From assembly GCF_042665095.1 (NCBI RefSeq), contig NZ_JBHTBV010000007.1: DNA of 64,000 nucleotides; one strand, written 5' to 3'. Numbering within the stretch: the stretch's first letter is position 1; the number at the start of each line of letters is the position of its first letter. The translations under genes and the position numbers were made by a program. Shown in pieces: positions 35,256-43,491 of the stretch. Origin of the DNA: Gordonibacter pamelaeae (GTDB taxonomy: Bacteria > Actinomycetota > Coriobacteriia > Coriobacteriales > Eggerthellaceae). The notes beneath the pieces are model-generated. The model made no database searches and was not told the DNA's origin. It was given only the letters and a program-made list of their open reading frames with translations.

Positions 35256-36660
35256 CGCAAAGGAGCGCGGCATGGCGGCACAGCCCGCCGGCCGCACCCG
35301 CGACGAGCTCGACGAGACGTTCGAGATCCTGGACCGCGACGGCGCGGTCGTCGTCTTCGGCGGCGATCTCATGGAGCGCGGCTTCGGCATCGTCTCGGCC
35401 AAGGCGACCGAGGACACCCGCCTGTCGTCGTCGGCCAAGGGCGTCTACGCCTACTTCTGCGCCCATGCCGGCGCGGGCACCCACGTGCTGTTCCCGTCTG
35501 TGGACACGATCTGCGCCCACCTCGCGATGTCGCGCAACACCTACTACCGCCACCGCCGAACCCTGGTCGAGTGCGGCTACATCAGCGTGCACCAGGGTCG
35601 CGCGCAGGGCCAAGGGCGCTATCTCTCGAACCGCTACGTGGTCAATGCCGAGATCCCCGAGGAGCGCCGTTTCGTGCCTGTCGATAACTCGAAATCGACT
35701 GGGGCGGGCGCTGTTGAAAACTTGCCGGGGGAGGGGGTTGAAAACGAGGTTATCAACAACCCGCAGGATTCGCCGTGTACCAAAAATTGGTACACGGGCG
35801 ACCAAACTAACGTTAGTTTGCAACTAGATTCACCGTGTACCAAAAATTGGTACACGGGCCCAACTGGGGAAACGATTTCACCGTGTACCAATTTTTGCGA
35901 CACTAACAAGGATGTTGTTATTGATGTTAGTGGGAGAGGGCGCGCGGGCGCGCTGCCGTCTGTCGAAGACCCGGTCATGTCGAAGGCTGCGGGCGACTCG
36001 GTCACGGTCGTGAGGGTCGCATCGGAGGCCGGCCTTGGGCTCGAGACGGAGGTCCCGGTCCCAAACGCCGAGGTGCTTGCCCTCATGCGCATGTCCATCG
36101 GCAAGGCGGAGGTCTTCGCCGACGTCGCCGAGGCTTATGCCCGCGCCCTCGCGGACGGCTGGACGCTTCCGCGCATCGGTCGCGCCTACGACACCTACCG
36201 CCGCGAGTACGCGGCATCGCATACCGACGGGCGCTACATCATGTCGCTGCCCAAGTTCCTCGCCGCCGGAAACGGCCTGAGGTTCTACGACCTGAGGGCC
36301 GATCTCGTCGATTCCGGCGCCGTGGCCGCAGCCGAGGAGAAGGCCGCCCCGTCGAAGGCGCCGACCCGCGAGCAGGTCCGAAAGTACGTGCACGAGAAGG
36401 GCTATGACGCCCCCGACCCGGACAATCCCGCCTACCGCGTGATCGACCCCGACGAGTTCTTCGACTACTACGAGGCCACCGGCTGGGTCCGCGCGGGCGG
36501 CGTGCCGATCGTCCGATGGAAGAACGTCGTGAACACCTGGCGCCGCAAGCCCGCGCCGCGCTCCGCCCGTAAGTCCGGCCCGTCTGGCGCGAAGAGGGCC
36601 ATGAGCGTCGCCGAGCGCGTGGCCGCCGACAGCGATTTCAGCGAGTTCAACGACGATTAG
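35248..36660 (+). CDS. Winged-helix replication initiator-like protein
   Basis: A 470-residue protein, GTG start. Residues about 50-125 (LSSSAKGVYAYFCAHAG, then FPSVDTICAHLAMSRNTYYRHRRTLVECGYI) form a winged helix like that of RepA_N/DnaD-type initiators. A poorly conserved middle is encoded by iteron-like DNA. The C-terminus (about 370-440: VRKYVHEKGYD, FFDYYEATGWVRAGGVPIVRWKNVVNTW) is a module seen at the ends of phage and plasmid replication proteins and shared with the DnaC-like product downstream. It is probably the initiator that loads the helicase at an origin within its own gene. Confidence 0.7.
   Translation: MSSAKERGMAAQPAGRTRDELDETFEILDRDGAVVVFGGDLMERGFGIVSAKATEDTRLSSSAKGVYAYFCAHAGAGTHVLFPSVDTICAHLAMSRNTYYRHRRTLVECGYISVHQGRAQGQGRYLSNRYVVNAEIPEERRFVPVDNSKSTGAGAVENLPGEGVENEVINNPQDSPCTKNWYTGDQTNVSLQLDSPCTKNWYTGPTGETISPCTNFCDTNKDVVIDVSGRGRAGALPSVEDPVMSKAAGDSVTVVRVASEAGLGLETEVPVPNAEVLALMRMSIGKAEVFADVAEAYARALADGWTLPRIGRAYDTYRREYAASHTDGRYIMSLPKFLAAGNGLRFYDLRADLVDSGAVAAAEEKAAPSKAPTREQVRKYVHEKGYDAPDPDNPAYRVIDPDEFFDYYEATGWVRAGGVPIVRWKNVVNTWRRKPAPRSARKSGPSGAKRAMSVAERVAADSDFSEFNDD
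35750..35932 (+). other. Candidate replication origin inside the initiator gene
   Basis: An AT-enriched stretch with dense dyads. A 25-base inverted repeat (arms CCGTGTACCAA) occurs perfectly at 35773-35797 and again at 35833-35857, exactly 60 bases apart. A half copy follows at 35881-35891. Between the full copies lies the perfect palindrome CAAACTAACGTTAGTTTG (35803-35820). CACTAACA/TGTTAGTG arms follow at 35901-35932. TTATCAACA at 35750-35758 is one base off a DnaA box. Origins inside the initiator gene are known for RepA_N plasmids; the assignment here is inference. Confidence 0.6.
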
Positions 36661-36682
36661 CTCAGACGGAGGGAGAACCGAG

Positions 36683-37714
36683 ATGAACGACACGCAAGCG
36701 CAGGCGAGGCCGAAAAGGCCCGCGCTCGAGGAAGTCGAGGCCTACGTCCGCGGGAAGGGCTACGACGACCGCGGCTCCGCCAACGCCTTCTACGGCAACT
36801 TCTTCTACGCATACCACGATGCCCGCGCCTGGCGGCGCGCGGACGGCACGCCGGTGCTCGATTGGAGGGCGGAGGCGGACGCGTGGCACGAGATGGGGCC
36901 GCATTACCTCGAGCCGGAGCACCCGGCCCCCGCCGCGGCGCCCGTTCGGACTCCGGTGCCAGCGGCGCCCGTGCCCGAGGCCCCGGCTGCAACAGCCGCG
37001 CCGCTTCCCGTCGGCGGCGCCCTGCCTCCGCTCGAGATCGCGGACGTGGCCGCCCTCGCCGCGACCGATCCCGCGTTCCATGAGGCGGTCGTGCGCAAGA
37101 CCGGCATCCCGCCGCGCTTCGCCCGCCGCATCGCCGAGGGAGTGGCCGCCCCGGAGCATGCCTACGACGCGCGCCTCGCGCACGGCGGCGGGCTGTACAT
37201 CTACGGTCCGCGCGGGGTCGGCAAGACCGAGATGGCGTGCCGCATCGCCTACGACTACGCCGGCTCGCGCCTCGACCCCCGCTTCGGCAACTGGGCGTAC
37301 CGGCCCGTCCCGAAGGGCAGGTCCAAGCACGGCATCAAGTTCGTTGTCTCGGCGGACCTCATGACCGAGCTCCGCTCGACCTTCGACAAGGGCGGCGACA
37401 GCGAGGCCGACGTAATCCGCAGGTACGTGAACGTCCCGGTCCTGATCATCGACGACCTGGGCAAGGACTCCTCGACCCAGTGGGTGCTCGCGAAGCTGTT
37501 CCAGATCGTCAACGGCCGCTACGAGGCCGAGCGCGCCACGATCGTCACCAGCCAGTACACCCAGGCGGGCCTCGCCGCGGTGCTGTCGGAGTACGGCCGC
37601 AAGGAGGACGCCCTGGCTATCGTCTCGCGCCTGGCCGAGATGACCGAGCGCGTCAAGATGGACGGCCCGGACCGCCGTATGGCGCCCTGCGATGCCGAGG
37701 GGGCCGGGCGATGA
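36683..37714 (+). CDS. DnaC-like replicative helicase loader ATPase
   Basis: A 343-residue protein. The AAA+ domain (about 150-330) has Walker A GPRGVGKTEMA, Walker B VPVLIIDDLGKD and a sensor-like TIVTSQYTQ. This is the DnaC/IstB pattern of proteins that place the replicative helicase on DNA. The N-terminus (about 13-58) repeats the C-terminal module of the initiator (VEAYVRGKGYD, then FYAYHDARAWRRADGTPVLDWRAEADAW). A Pro/Ala-rich linker joins the parts. GGAGGGAGAACCGAG precedes the start. Confidence 0.82.
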   Translation: MNDTQAQARPKRPALEEVEAYVRGKGYDDRGSANAFYGNFFYAYHDARAWRRADGTPVLDWRAEADAWHEMGPHYLEPEHPAPAAAPVRTPVPAAPVPEAPAATAAPLPVGGALPPLEIADVAALAATDPAFHEAVVRKTGIPPRFARRIAEGVAAPEHAYDARLAHGGGLYIYGPRGVGKTEMACRIAYDYAGSRLDPRFGNWAYRPVPKGRSKHGIKFVVSADLMTELRSTFDKGGDSEADVIRRYVNVPVLIIDDLGKDSSTQWVLAKLFQIVNGRYEAERATIVTSQYTQAGLAAVLSEYGRKEDALAIVSRLAEMTERVKMDGPDRRMAPCDAEGAGR

Positions 37715-37911
37715 GACGCCGTGCCCCCCAGGAGGGGCGCAGCTACAAGCAGGCCCTCTACTCCGTCGTCCTGCTGGTGCCGCGCCTCCCGCGACCCGAG
37801 CGCACCGGGACGGTGAGGGTCCTGCTCGACTTCATCGCCGACCTCTGGGAGCTGGACCGGTCGCGCGTCGATGCGGACTTCGCATCGCTCGTCCGCGGGC
37901 TTCCTCGCTGA
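37711..37911 (+). CDS. Small hypothetical protein coupled to the helicase loader
   Basis: A 66-residue basic protein whose ATG overlaps the dnaC-like stop (ATGA). VRVLLDFIADLWELDRSRVDADFASLVRGL is helical. The family is unknown; position suggests a role in replication of the element. Confidence 0.55.
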   Translation: MRRRAPQEGRSYKQALYSVVLLVPRLPRPERTGTVRVLLDFIADLWELDRSRVDADFASLVRGLPR

Positions 37912-37916
37912 CGTCC

Positions 37917-37990
37917 GCACGGGTATGCACATGCGCGTCCGCACATCTGCGCGTTTGCGCATGCGCATACCTGCACAGATACACACATAC
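37917..37990 (+). repeat. Alternating pyrimidine-purine block 2, with promoter core
   Basis: About 74 bases of Y-R alternation (GCACATGCGCG and CGCATGCGCATAC stretches) with TTTGCG (37954-37959), 16 bases, then CAGATA (37976-37981). It is a weaker version of the shared core but at the same spacing, 55 bases before the next start. A GC hairpin (GAGGGCGC/GCGCCCTC) follows. Confidence 0.65.
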
Positions 37991-38035
37991 GAGGGCGCAC
38001 GGCCGCGCGCCCTCCCTGAGGGATTGGGGTTTCCC

Positions 38036-38398
38036 GTGGAGAAGATCGAGGACATGTCCGCCGGCGAGGCCGAGGAGCACATCGCCGCGCTCTACGGCGA
38101 CGAGCTGTACGGGCTCGAGCTCGACGGCGAGGTCTCGGGCGAGGGCGCCATGCGGTGCGCCTGCTCGCCGGTCCATGACGAGGTGAGGGGCATCTGCGAT
38201 ATGCTGGGGCTGGACTTCACCCGCGTCGACCGGATCGCGACCGGGCGCGCCGGGATGCTCTGGGCGGGCGAGGGGATACCGCACCGCTTCGACGCGTGCT
38301 TCGAGATCCGCGACATCGCGCGGCGCCTGCGCGCCCTGCGGCCCGACGGCGCTTCCCGTTCGGAAAGCGCCGACCCGCACCGCCGGCCCCATCGGTGA
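38036..38398 (+). CDS. Hypothetical protein
   Basis: A 120-residue acidic protein. The GTG at 38036 (VEKIEDMSAGEAEEH) is chosen because sequence before it belongs to block 2; GAGGGA lies 12 bases upstream. It contains CACS and a conserved-looking RVDRIATGRAGMLWAGEGIPHRFD. The family is unknown. Confidence 0.55.
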   Translation: MEKIEDMSAGEAEEHIAALYGDELYGLELDGEVSGEGAMRCACSPVHDEVRGICDMLGLDFTRVDRIATGRAGMLWAGEGIPHRFDACFEIRDIARRLRALRPDGASRSESADPHRRPHR

Positions 38399-38468
38399 TC
38401 GGCGCTAGCATTTTGCAGAAGGACACGCATGGGCCAGATGCGCCTGGGCAATGGAATGGAGTTTCAAG

Positions 38469-39509
38469 ATGGAAAGGCAGATGATCGAGGGCATGCTGGG
38501 CGACGCACTCGAGCGTGAGATCATCACGGCGAAGATGGTAGACGGGGCGTATCCTCCCGCCGTCGCAGTCGGGATCCTTGACGGCCCCGGCCGCGAGATC
38601 GGCTTCGGGCATGGGGAAAGCCAGCTGACGGTGATTCTCCCTGACATCGGGGACTGCGCGCGCTTCGTCGACTCATGCAAGGCCCTCGGCGGCAAGGCGC
38701 CGTTGGGAACCTATGGCGGCGAACTTGTCCCGGCGATGGCCCGCGAGCTCGAGCGCGAGGAGTCCGCCCCCGCGCTCGCCGCCCTGGAATCCGCCCTGGA
38801 TGGCGCGAGGCGAGGCGGCTATTGCGTATTTGACCGGGGCATCCACGATGACGTCCCGGACCCCGGCCTGGTCTACCTGTGCTCGACCTACCCGGCGGCC
38901 GTCCGCCTGAAGGACTCCCTGGACTCCGTCCGTGCCCAGGGCAACGACCCCGACTGCCGCACGCTGGGCGTCTACCGCGTGGTGGACGGGTACGATTACT
39001 TCATCATGGGGGGACTGTACGGCGACACGCAGGCGGACGCATACGCCGTCCACGGCGACCTTGCCGGGGACTGGGGCGCCGGCGAGGTCGCCTTCCGCAT
39101 CTCCGACCTTAAAGCGAAGACGTTCTCGTACGATATCGATGCCGACGGCGGGCAGAAGGCGTCGGCGCTCGTCTACTACACCGATGAGGGGGCCGACCCG
39201 GTCCTCTTCCAGCAGGCCGACGGCGACTGGCGCCTGGCGAGCGACAACTTCCTCGCGGAGAACGCGATCGTCGAGGACTTGGAGCGGGCCTATACCGGCG
39301 AGATCTCGCCGGTATATCTCAATCGGGATATCGTCGACATGGAGGAGATGGCCGAGGCCTACGGCTGGGTGAGGCCGGAGAGGACCCCGGCCTCCATCGC
39401 CGCCGTCGCCCGGAAGGCCGCCGCGTCCTCGGCAGCCGAGAAGCCGTCGCCCGGCAAGGTCGCCGACACTGCCCGCGAGGTCTCGAAGGACTCCGCGCCC
39501 CGGCACTGA
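38469..39509 (+). CDS. Hypothetical protein, large and acidic
   Basis: A 346-residue protein. The ATG at 38469 is preferred to one at 38451 because GGAG sits 9 bases before it. The N-terminal 80 residues (EREIITAKMVDGAYPP, GDCARFVDSCKALGG) and a central domain around TLGVYRVVDGYDYFIMGGLYGDTQADAY resemble proteins common on conjugative elements, but I cannot name a family. The C-terminal 50 residues are Ala/Ser/Lys-rich and probably disordered. No enzyme motif is visible. Confidence 0.6.
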   Translation: MERQMIEGMLGDALEREIITAKMVDGAYPPAVAVGILDGPGREIGFGHGESQLTVILPDIGDCARFVDSCKALGGKAPLGTYGGELVPAMARELEREESAPALAALESALDGARRGGYCVFDRGIHDDVPDPGLVYLCSTYPAAVRLKDSLDSVRAQGNDPDCRTLGVYRVVDGYDYFIMGGLYGDTQADAYAVHGDLAGDWGAGEVAFRISDLKAKTFSYDIDADGGQKASALVYYTDEGADPVLFQQADGDWRLASDNFLAENAIVEDLERAYTGEISPVYLNRDIVDMEEMAEAYGWVRPERTPASIAAVARKAAASSAAEKPSPGKVADTAREVSKDSAPRH

Positions 39510-39543
39510 TACCATGGGAGTGCGGATGCGCCCGCAGGCGCTT

Positions 39544-39614
39544 TGGCATACACACGCAAACGCTCAACCGCGCATCCGCACATACCCATGCATCCGCATC
39601 CGCATATATGCGTA
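39544..39614 (+). repeat. Alternating pyrimidine-purine block 3
   Basis: About 71 bases built from GCATCCGCA and GCATACACACGCA units with strong Y-R alternation, ending 14 bases before the next start codon. The TTTACG-N16-TACATA core is absent. Confidence 0.6.
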
Positions 39615-39627
39615 AAGGTGGCACGCC

Positions 39628-39846
39628 ATGATCAGGAACGTTCTGAAGCCCGACGGCACGGTGCATATCGAGCAGCAGGTCGGCAACATGCGATACGATC
39701 TCACGACGGGGCAGGTGGATACGGTGGTTCCCGGGGCGGGCGCCACGAACCTCGTCTTCGGCGCCGACGGCCGCCCGCACGTCGAGCTCACGACCGGCAG
39801 CATTCGCCAGGATCTGGGCAGGCCCGGTTTCGATACGCTCCTGTAG
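39628..39846 (+). CDS. Small hypothetical protein
   Basis: A 72-residue beta-rich protein with a good ribosome site (AAAGGTGGCACGCC). The sequence alternates short strands and turns (NVLKPDGTVHIEQQVGNMRYDLTTGQVDTVVPG). It lies alone between blocks 3 and 4. The family is unknown. Confidence 0.6.
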   Translation: MIRNVLKPDGTVHIEQQVGNMRYDLTTGQVDTVVPGAGATNLVFGADGRPHVELTTGSIRQDLGRPGFDTLL

Positions 39847-39849
39847 GTT

Positions 39850-39960
39850 CCGCAATCGCACATACGCATACACGCACACATACACAGTTGCGCATACGCA
39901 CACTCGCACAATGGAACACATGCACGTCGGCATATCTACGCACATGCACATAGCCGCACA
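39850..39960 (+). repeat. Alternating pyrimidine-purine block 4
   Basis: About 110 bases dominated by CGCACATACGCATACACGCA-type units with almost no YY or RR steps in long runs. No shared promoter core. It begins just after the stop of the 72-residue gene. Confidence 0.65.
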
Positions 39961-40112
39961 CGCGCCCATCGGGCTCCAGCCTCGGTGGGCGCCTTGTTTC
40001 CGGCCGTTTTCCGTATCCGGCGTTTAAGCCGCCGGATACGGGGAATAACCACCTGAGGGGAAACGGACAGCGCCGAGGGAGGGCGCGCCCCGAAAAGGAA
40101 TGGAGAACGGAA

Positions 40113-40505
40113 ATGAGGATACCCGCAAGGGCGGCAGGGCCGCTCGTCGCCATGGCCATAGCCATAGCATCGTTCGGCTGCATCGCGCCCGCGGCTTACG
40201 CCGAGAACGCGACCGCCGCCGTGATCTCCGACGACGGTGATCATGTCGTCGTCGACGTCGACCTGAACGGAAGTGCGCCTGTCGGCGACGCGACCGAACA
40301 AGCCGATATGAAAAGCAGTCAGGGCGAATCGGTTTCCGATGCGGAACCAGACGAGGCCTTGAAAGCATTCGAGGCCCTGATGACGGCCAACGACATCATT
40401 ATAAGATCAGCGTTTTACTACATCTTACTGCCGTCTCTCTTCGCGATGGCCTTGCCTCTCCTCTTATACGAATTGCTGGAGCTACATGATCGCCGCCGCC
40501 TTTGA
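40113..40505 (+). CDS. Secreted or membrane-anchored hypothetical protein
   Basis: A 130-residue protein with an N-terminal signal (AAGPLVAMAIAIASFGCIAPAAYA), an acidic exported segment and a C-terminal helix (SAFYYILLPSLFAMALPLLLYELL) followed by HDRRR, so both ends may touch the membrane. It precedes the flotillin gene by 117 bases and could be part of the same membrane module. The family is unknown. Confidence 0.6.
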   Translation: MRIPARAAGPLVAMAIAIASFGCIAPAAYAENATAAVISDDGDHVVVDVDLNGSAPVGDATEQADMKSSQGESVSDAEPDEALKAFEALMTANDIIIRSAFYYILLPSLFAMALPLLLYELLELHDRRRL

Positions 40506-40580
40506 GTCCCGACGGTTGGACTGAACCGGTGTCGTGCCGATCGTGAGCCCGGTCCGCCCCCGACGAAGTTATCTATAACC

Positions 40581-40603
40581 GGGCGGCTCTGCCCGAGCCG
40601 CCC
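40581..40603 (+). terminator. GC hairpin just upstream of the flotillin gene
   Basis: GGGCGGCTC (40581-40589) pairs with GAGCCGCCC (40595-40603). There is no T run. It lies 20 bases before the flotillin ATG and next to its ribosome site (GAAGGGAAGG), so it could affect translation or trim read-through from upstream. Confidence 0.4.
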
Positions 40604-40622
40604 TTGAAGGGAAGGAAACCCT

Positions 40623-42029
40623 ATGATGCTTTCCGAATCTTTGATCTTCAACCTGCTCCCCGCAGCCGTCGGCATCATGGCCGTCGTGCTGGTGTTCGAG
40701 AGCTGCTGGCGCAAATGCCCGCCGGATAAGCTCATGATCGTCTCCGGCGCCGGCAAGATGCGCTCCGTCTCCGGCAAGGGAACCTTCGTGATCCCGCTCC
40801 TCCAGCGCGTGGACACCCTCTCGCTCGGTGCCGTGCAGGTGCAGTTGACCACCGAGAACGACATCCCGACGCAGGACGCAATCCTCATCCACGCCTGCGC
40901 CGTGGCGAACTTCCAGATCGGCCAGACCCCCGAGCTGATCGAGACCGCGTCCAAGAACTACCTGAATTTGGACAAAGAGGAGATGACCCGCCAGGTCACC
41001 GAGGTCATGCTGGGCAAGATGCGCGAGGTCATCGGCCAGATGGACCTCAAGGAGCTCATGCGCGACCGCGAGAGCTTCAACGCGAAGGTCTTCGGCGGCT
41101 CCAAGGACGACCTCGCCAACCTCGGCCTCGAGCTGCGCACCTTCAATGTGCAGGACTTCTCCGACTCCCAGGGCATCATCCGCTCCATGGGCGCCGATCA
41201 AGCGGCCGAGATTAAAAAGGAAGCCGAGCTGGCGCAGATCAAGGCGGCCGAGGAGGTCGCCATCCGCCAGAACCAGCTCGACTTGAAGCAGGCCGACCTC
41301 AAGAAGCAGGCCGACAAGGCGAAGGCCGAGGCCGATATGGTGAAGGCCACCGTGACGGCCGAGAAGCAGCGCGAGCTCTACATCGCCCAGCAGGAGGCCG
41401 AGATCGCCGCGGAGACCAAGAAGGTCGAGCTCGCCGAGCGCCAGGCGGACGTGAGGGAGCGCGAGCTGAACGCGACCGTGAAGAAGCAGGCCGAGGCCGA
41501 CCGCTACGCCGCAGAGCAGGCGGCCGAAGCCGACCTCTACAAGCGCACGAAGCAGGCCGAGGCCGCCCGCATCGAGCGTCAGAACCAATCCGACGCCGAG
41601 CTGTATTCCGCCCAGAAGGACGCCGAGGGCATCCAGGCCCGCGCGAAGGCCGAGGCCGAGGCCACGCGCTTGAAGGGCGAGTCCGAGGGTGTGGCCGAGA
41701 AGGCCCACGGCGAGGGCGTCGCGGCGGGAATCAAGGCCCAGGCCGAGGCGTACAACGGCATGGATAACCCCTACCTGCTCGCCAACCGCTACATCGACAT
41801 CATGCCCAAGGTAGCCGAGCAGGTTGCGAAGCCCCTCACTGCCGTCGATTCCATCAAGATGTACGGATCGGGCAACGCGCAAAAACTCGTAAAGGAGACC
41901 ACATCGATTGTCGACCAGGTCGCATCCGGCCTGAAGGACAGCACGGGAATCGACCTGCCGTCCCTGCTGAACGGTCTGATCTCGAACCCCGATATCGATG
42001 CCGACTCCGCCGAGAACATGGTGGAGTGA
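40623..42029 (+). CDS. Flotillin-family membrane scaffold protein
   Basis: A 468-residue protein. One N-terminal membrane helix is followed by a band-7/SPFH domain (about 30-200: RKCPPDKLMIVSGAG, RVDTLSLGAVQVQL, EMTRQVTEVMLGKMREVIGQM). A long Glu/Ala/Lys coiled coil (about 200-370) and a short C-terminal tail complete the flotillin (FloT/YuaG) layout. Flotillins scaffold membrane microdomains. The stop overlaps the next gene's start (TGATG). Its presence on a mobile element is unusual. Confidence 0.88.
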   Translation: MMLSESLIFNLLPAAVGIMAVVLVFESCWRKCPPDKLMIVSGAGKMRSVSGKGTFVIPLLQRVDTLSLGAVQVQLTTENDIPTQDAILIHACAVANFQIGQTPELIETASKNYLNLDKEEMTRQVTEVMLGKMREVIGQMDLKELMRDRESFNAKVFGGSKDDLANLGLELRTFNVQDFSDSQGIIRSMGADQAAEIKKEAELAQIKAAEEVAIRQNQLDLKQADLKKQADKAKAEADMVKATVTAEKQRELYIAQQEAEIAAETKKVELAERQADVRERELNATVKKQAEADRYAAEQAAEADLYKRTKQAEAARIERQNQSDAELYSAQKDAEGIQARAKAEAEATRLKGESEGVAEKAHGEGVAAGIKAQAEAYNGMDNPYLLANRYIDIMPKVAEQVAKPLTAVDSIKMYGSGNAQKLVKETTSIVDQVASGLKDSTGIDLPSLLNGLISNPDIDADSAENMVE

Positions 42030-42403
42030 TGGTCGTCCAGCTGATCGCCGCGGCCTTGCTGCTCGATTTCTTCGGCTGCATGATGCCCCTGGCATTGGTC
42101 GAGGACACCAAGGCATTTAAGGTCGGCGTGTTCCTGATTTGGGCGGCGCTGGTGGCGGATTCCGTCCTGATGGGCTTGTTCTATCCGAGGGAGCTGGCGG
42201 GGGTGAATCCCCTGTTGGCGGCAGGTCTCGAATCGATATGCCTCATCTGTGCCATGTATCCCCTGCATGGGTTCGCATCGAACTTGGCCCCCTGTGGCAT
42301 CCGGGTCGATGCTGCCGCGGCCCTCGCCTTCATAGACTTCCTCGTGACCGCTGTGGGATGTGTCTCCCTGCTCTTGGGCACGATCTGGCTTATATTCTTC
42401 TAG
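42029..42403 (+). CDS. Four-helix membrane protein coupled to flotillin
   Basis: A 124-residue protein with four predicted membrane helices, translationally coupled to the flotillin gene. Many flotillin operons include an NfeD-type membrane protein, but no NfeD OB-fold is visible here, so only a partner role is inferred. The family is not recognised. Confidence 0.65.
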   Translation: MVVQLIAAALLLDFFGCMMPLALVEDTKAFKVGVFLIWAALVADSVLMGLFYPRELAGVNPLLAAGLESICLICAMYPLHGFASNLAPCGIRVDAAAALAFIDFLVTAVGCVSLLLGTIWLIFF

Positions 42404-42415
42404 GCTCGCAGGCAT

Positions 42416-42481
42416 ATGGACCTGTCGACCATCAAGCCGGTGCCCTTCCGGCCCCGCAAGCCGGAGGGTTCCGAGGAGTAG
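42416..42481 (+). CDS. Tiny basic-proline ORF
   Basis: The ATG at 42416 opens a 21-residue peptide, MDLSTIKPVPFRPRKPEGSEE, ending just before a terminator. There is no strong ribosome site (GGCTCGCAGGC), so translation is uncertain. It could be a real micro-protein of the flotillin operon or chance. Confidence 0.3.
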   Translation: MDLSTIKPVPFRPRKPEGSEE

Positions 42482-42492
42482 TACCGGGGCGG

Positions 42493-42530
42493 GCCGCCCG
42501 CACGTCGCGCAGACCGTCGGGCGGCTTTTT
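42493..42530 (+). terminator. Rho-independent terminator of the flotillin operon
   Basis: GCCGCCCG (42493-42500) and CGGGCGGC (42518-42525) form the stem, followed by TTTTT at 42526-42530. Confidence 0.88.
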
Positions 42531-42552
42531 ACATCGAAGGGGAGTGTGCCCC

Positions 42553-43053
42553 ATGGAGGGGAAACGAAACCGCGGCGAGGTGACCGCCGAGCTTTCCGAG
42601 AAGGTATGGGCGAGGCTGTGCCGCGAGAACGCCCTGGTCGCGAGCGAGGTCTGGGTCGATGACGCCCGCCGGGTCGATTTCGTGGCCTACAGGCCGCATC
42701 GTCCGCGCGACCGATCGTCGAACCATGCGACCGCCGCCGAGCTCGAGTCCGGCACCTTCACGTTCGTCGAGGTCAAGTCGTGTATGGACGATTTCACGAG
42801 CGGCCACGGCAGGACGTTCGAGGGCGATGAGAACTGGCTGGTGTGCCCGCTCGAGCTCGCCGACTCGCTGGCTTCCAAAGGTATGCTGCCCAAGGGGGCG
42901 GCCGTGTACTCGCCCGACGCCCGCGGCGCCCTGCGGAAGCGCTACGACACTTCCGAATTCCGGCAGGTGCGCGTCGCCCCGGCAATCGAGCTGATATGGG
43001 CGATGCTGAGGCGGAAGAGCTCATGCGAGACCGGCGCCGGTTTTCCCGTATAG
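42553..43053 (+). CDS. MmcB-like / PD-(D/E)XK nuclease-fold protein
   Basis: A 166-residue protein, ATG after AAGGGGAGTG. The order DDARRVDFVAYR, then FTFVEVKSCMDDF, then DENWLVCPLELADSL places D, E-V-K and a later aromatic patch as in the restriction-endonuclease-like fold of MmcB-type DNA repair proteins. The candidate active site is the Asp of RVDFVA with Glu and Lys of EVKS. It could process DNA of the element. Catalysis is inferred from the motif only. Confidence 0.6.
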   Translation: MEGKRNRGEVTAELSEKVWARLCRENALVASEVWVDDARRVDFVAYRPHRPRDRSSNHATAAELESGTFTFVEVKSCMDDFTSGHGRTFEGDENWLVCPLELADSLASKGMLPKGAAVYSPDARGALRKRYDTSEFRQVRVAPAIELIWAMLRRKSSCETGAGFPV

Positions 43054-43061
43054 ATCACCGG

Positions 43062-43187
43062 CACATCTGTCCGGATGCATATCCGCACATCGGCATACAT
43101 ACGCCGAGGCACATACGCGCACACGCATATATACACACCAGCACCATTGCACATATGCGCGCACGCATAAAGACATAGACGCACAGA
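43062..43187 (+). repeat. Alternating pyrimidine-purine block 5
   Basis: At about 126 bases this is the longest block, made of GCACATACGCGCACACGCATATATACACAC-like runs (given here only in part). No matching promoter core. It lies between the nuclease-like gene and a hairpin, not directly before a gene. Confidence 0.65.
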
Positions 43188-43188
43188 T

Positions 43189-43226
43189 GAACAGGCCGCG
43201 ACCCCTTACGAGATCGCGGCCTGTTC
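43189..43226. terminator. GC-rich hairpin after block 5
   Basis: Perfect 13-base-pair stem GAACAGGCCGCGA (43189-43201) and its complement (43214-43226), loop of 12. There is no T run on either strand. The rest of the 438-base gap to 43492 holds only the promoter given next. Confidence 0.5.
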
Positions 43227-43408
43227 TCGGACCGAAGTCCCACCCATGAAAGAAATCCGCGATGCCCGCATGGGAAAGACAAGCCGTTCGGCTGCGCGGG
43301 GCCCACATCATTCTGAGGCTATCGTACCCGTCTGCGCATCGGGGTATACGGGCGCGCGGGGAAATGCGCGGAAGCATATCCGCCCCGCCTTCAAAAACTT
43401 CCTATAGT

Positions 43409-43437
43409 TTCTGCAAAACCCCCGTTCAGCGTATATT
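43409..43437 (+). promoter_or_regulatory. Candidate promoter of the Pif1-like helicase gene
   Basis: TATATT at 43432-43437 with TTCTGC 17 bases upstream (43409-43414), in a locally AT-rich stretch 55 bases before the ATG at 43492. Confidence 0.4.
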
Positions 43438-43491
43438 TTTTCGCTTGCGCGGGTATCAATTCCCCGTTACTGGTCGAACGGATGGCGGGAT

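Noticed and set aside
35773..35857. The 25-base inverted repeats as terminators
   Set aside because: They lie deep inside a long open coding frame, have no T run, and are spaced like iterons.
39544..39960. Blocks 3 and 4 as a possible CRISPR array
   Set aside because: No repeat unit of constant length with unique spacers; the signal is dinucleotide alternation with degenerate six-base units.
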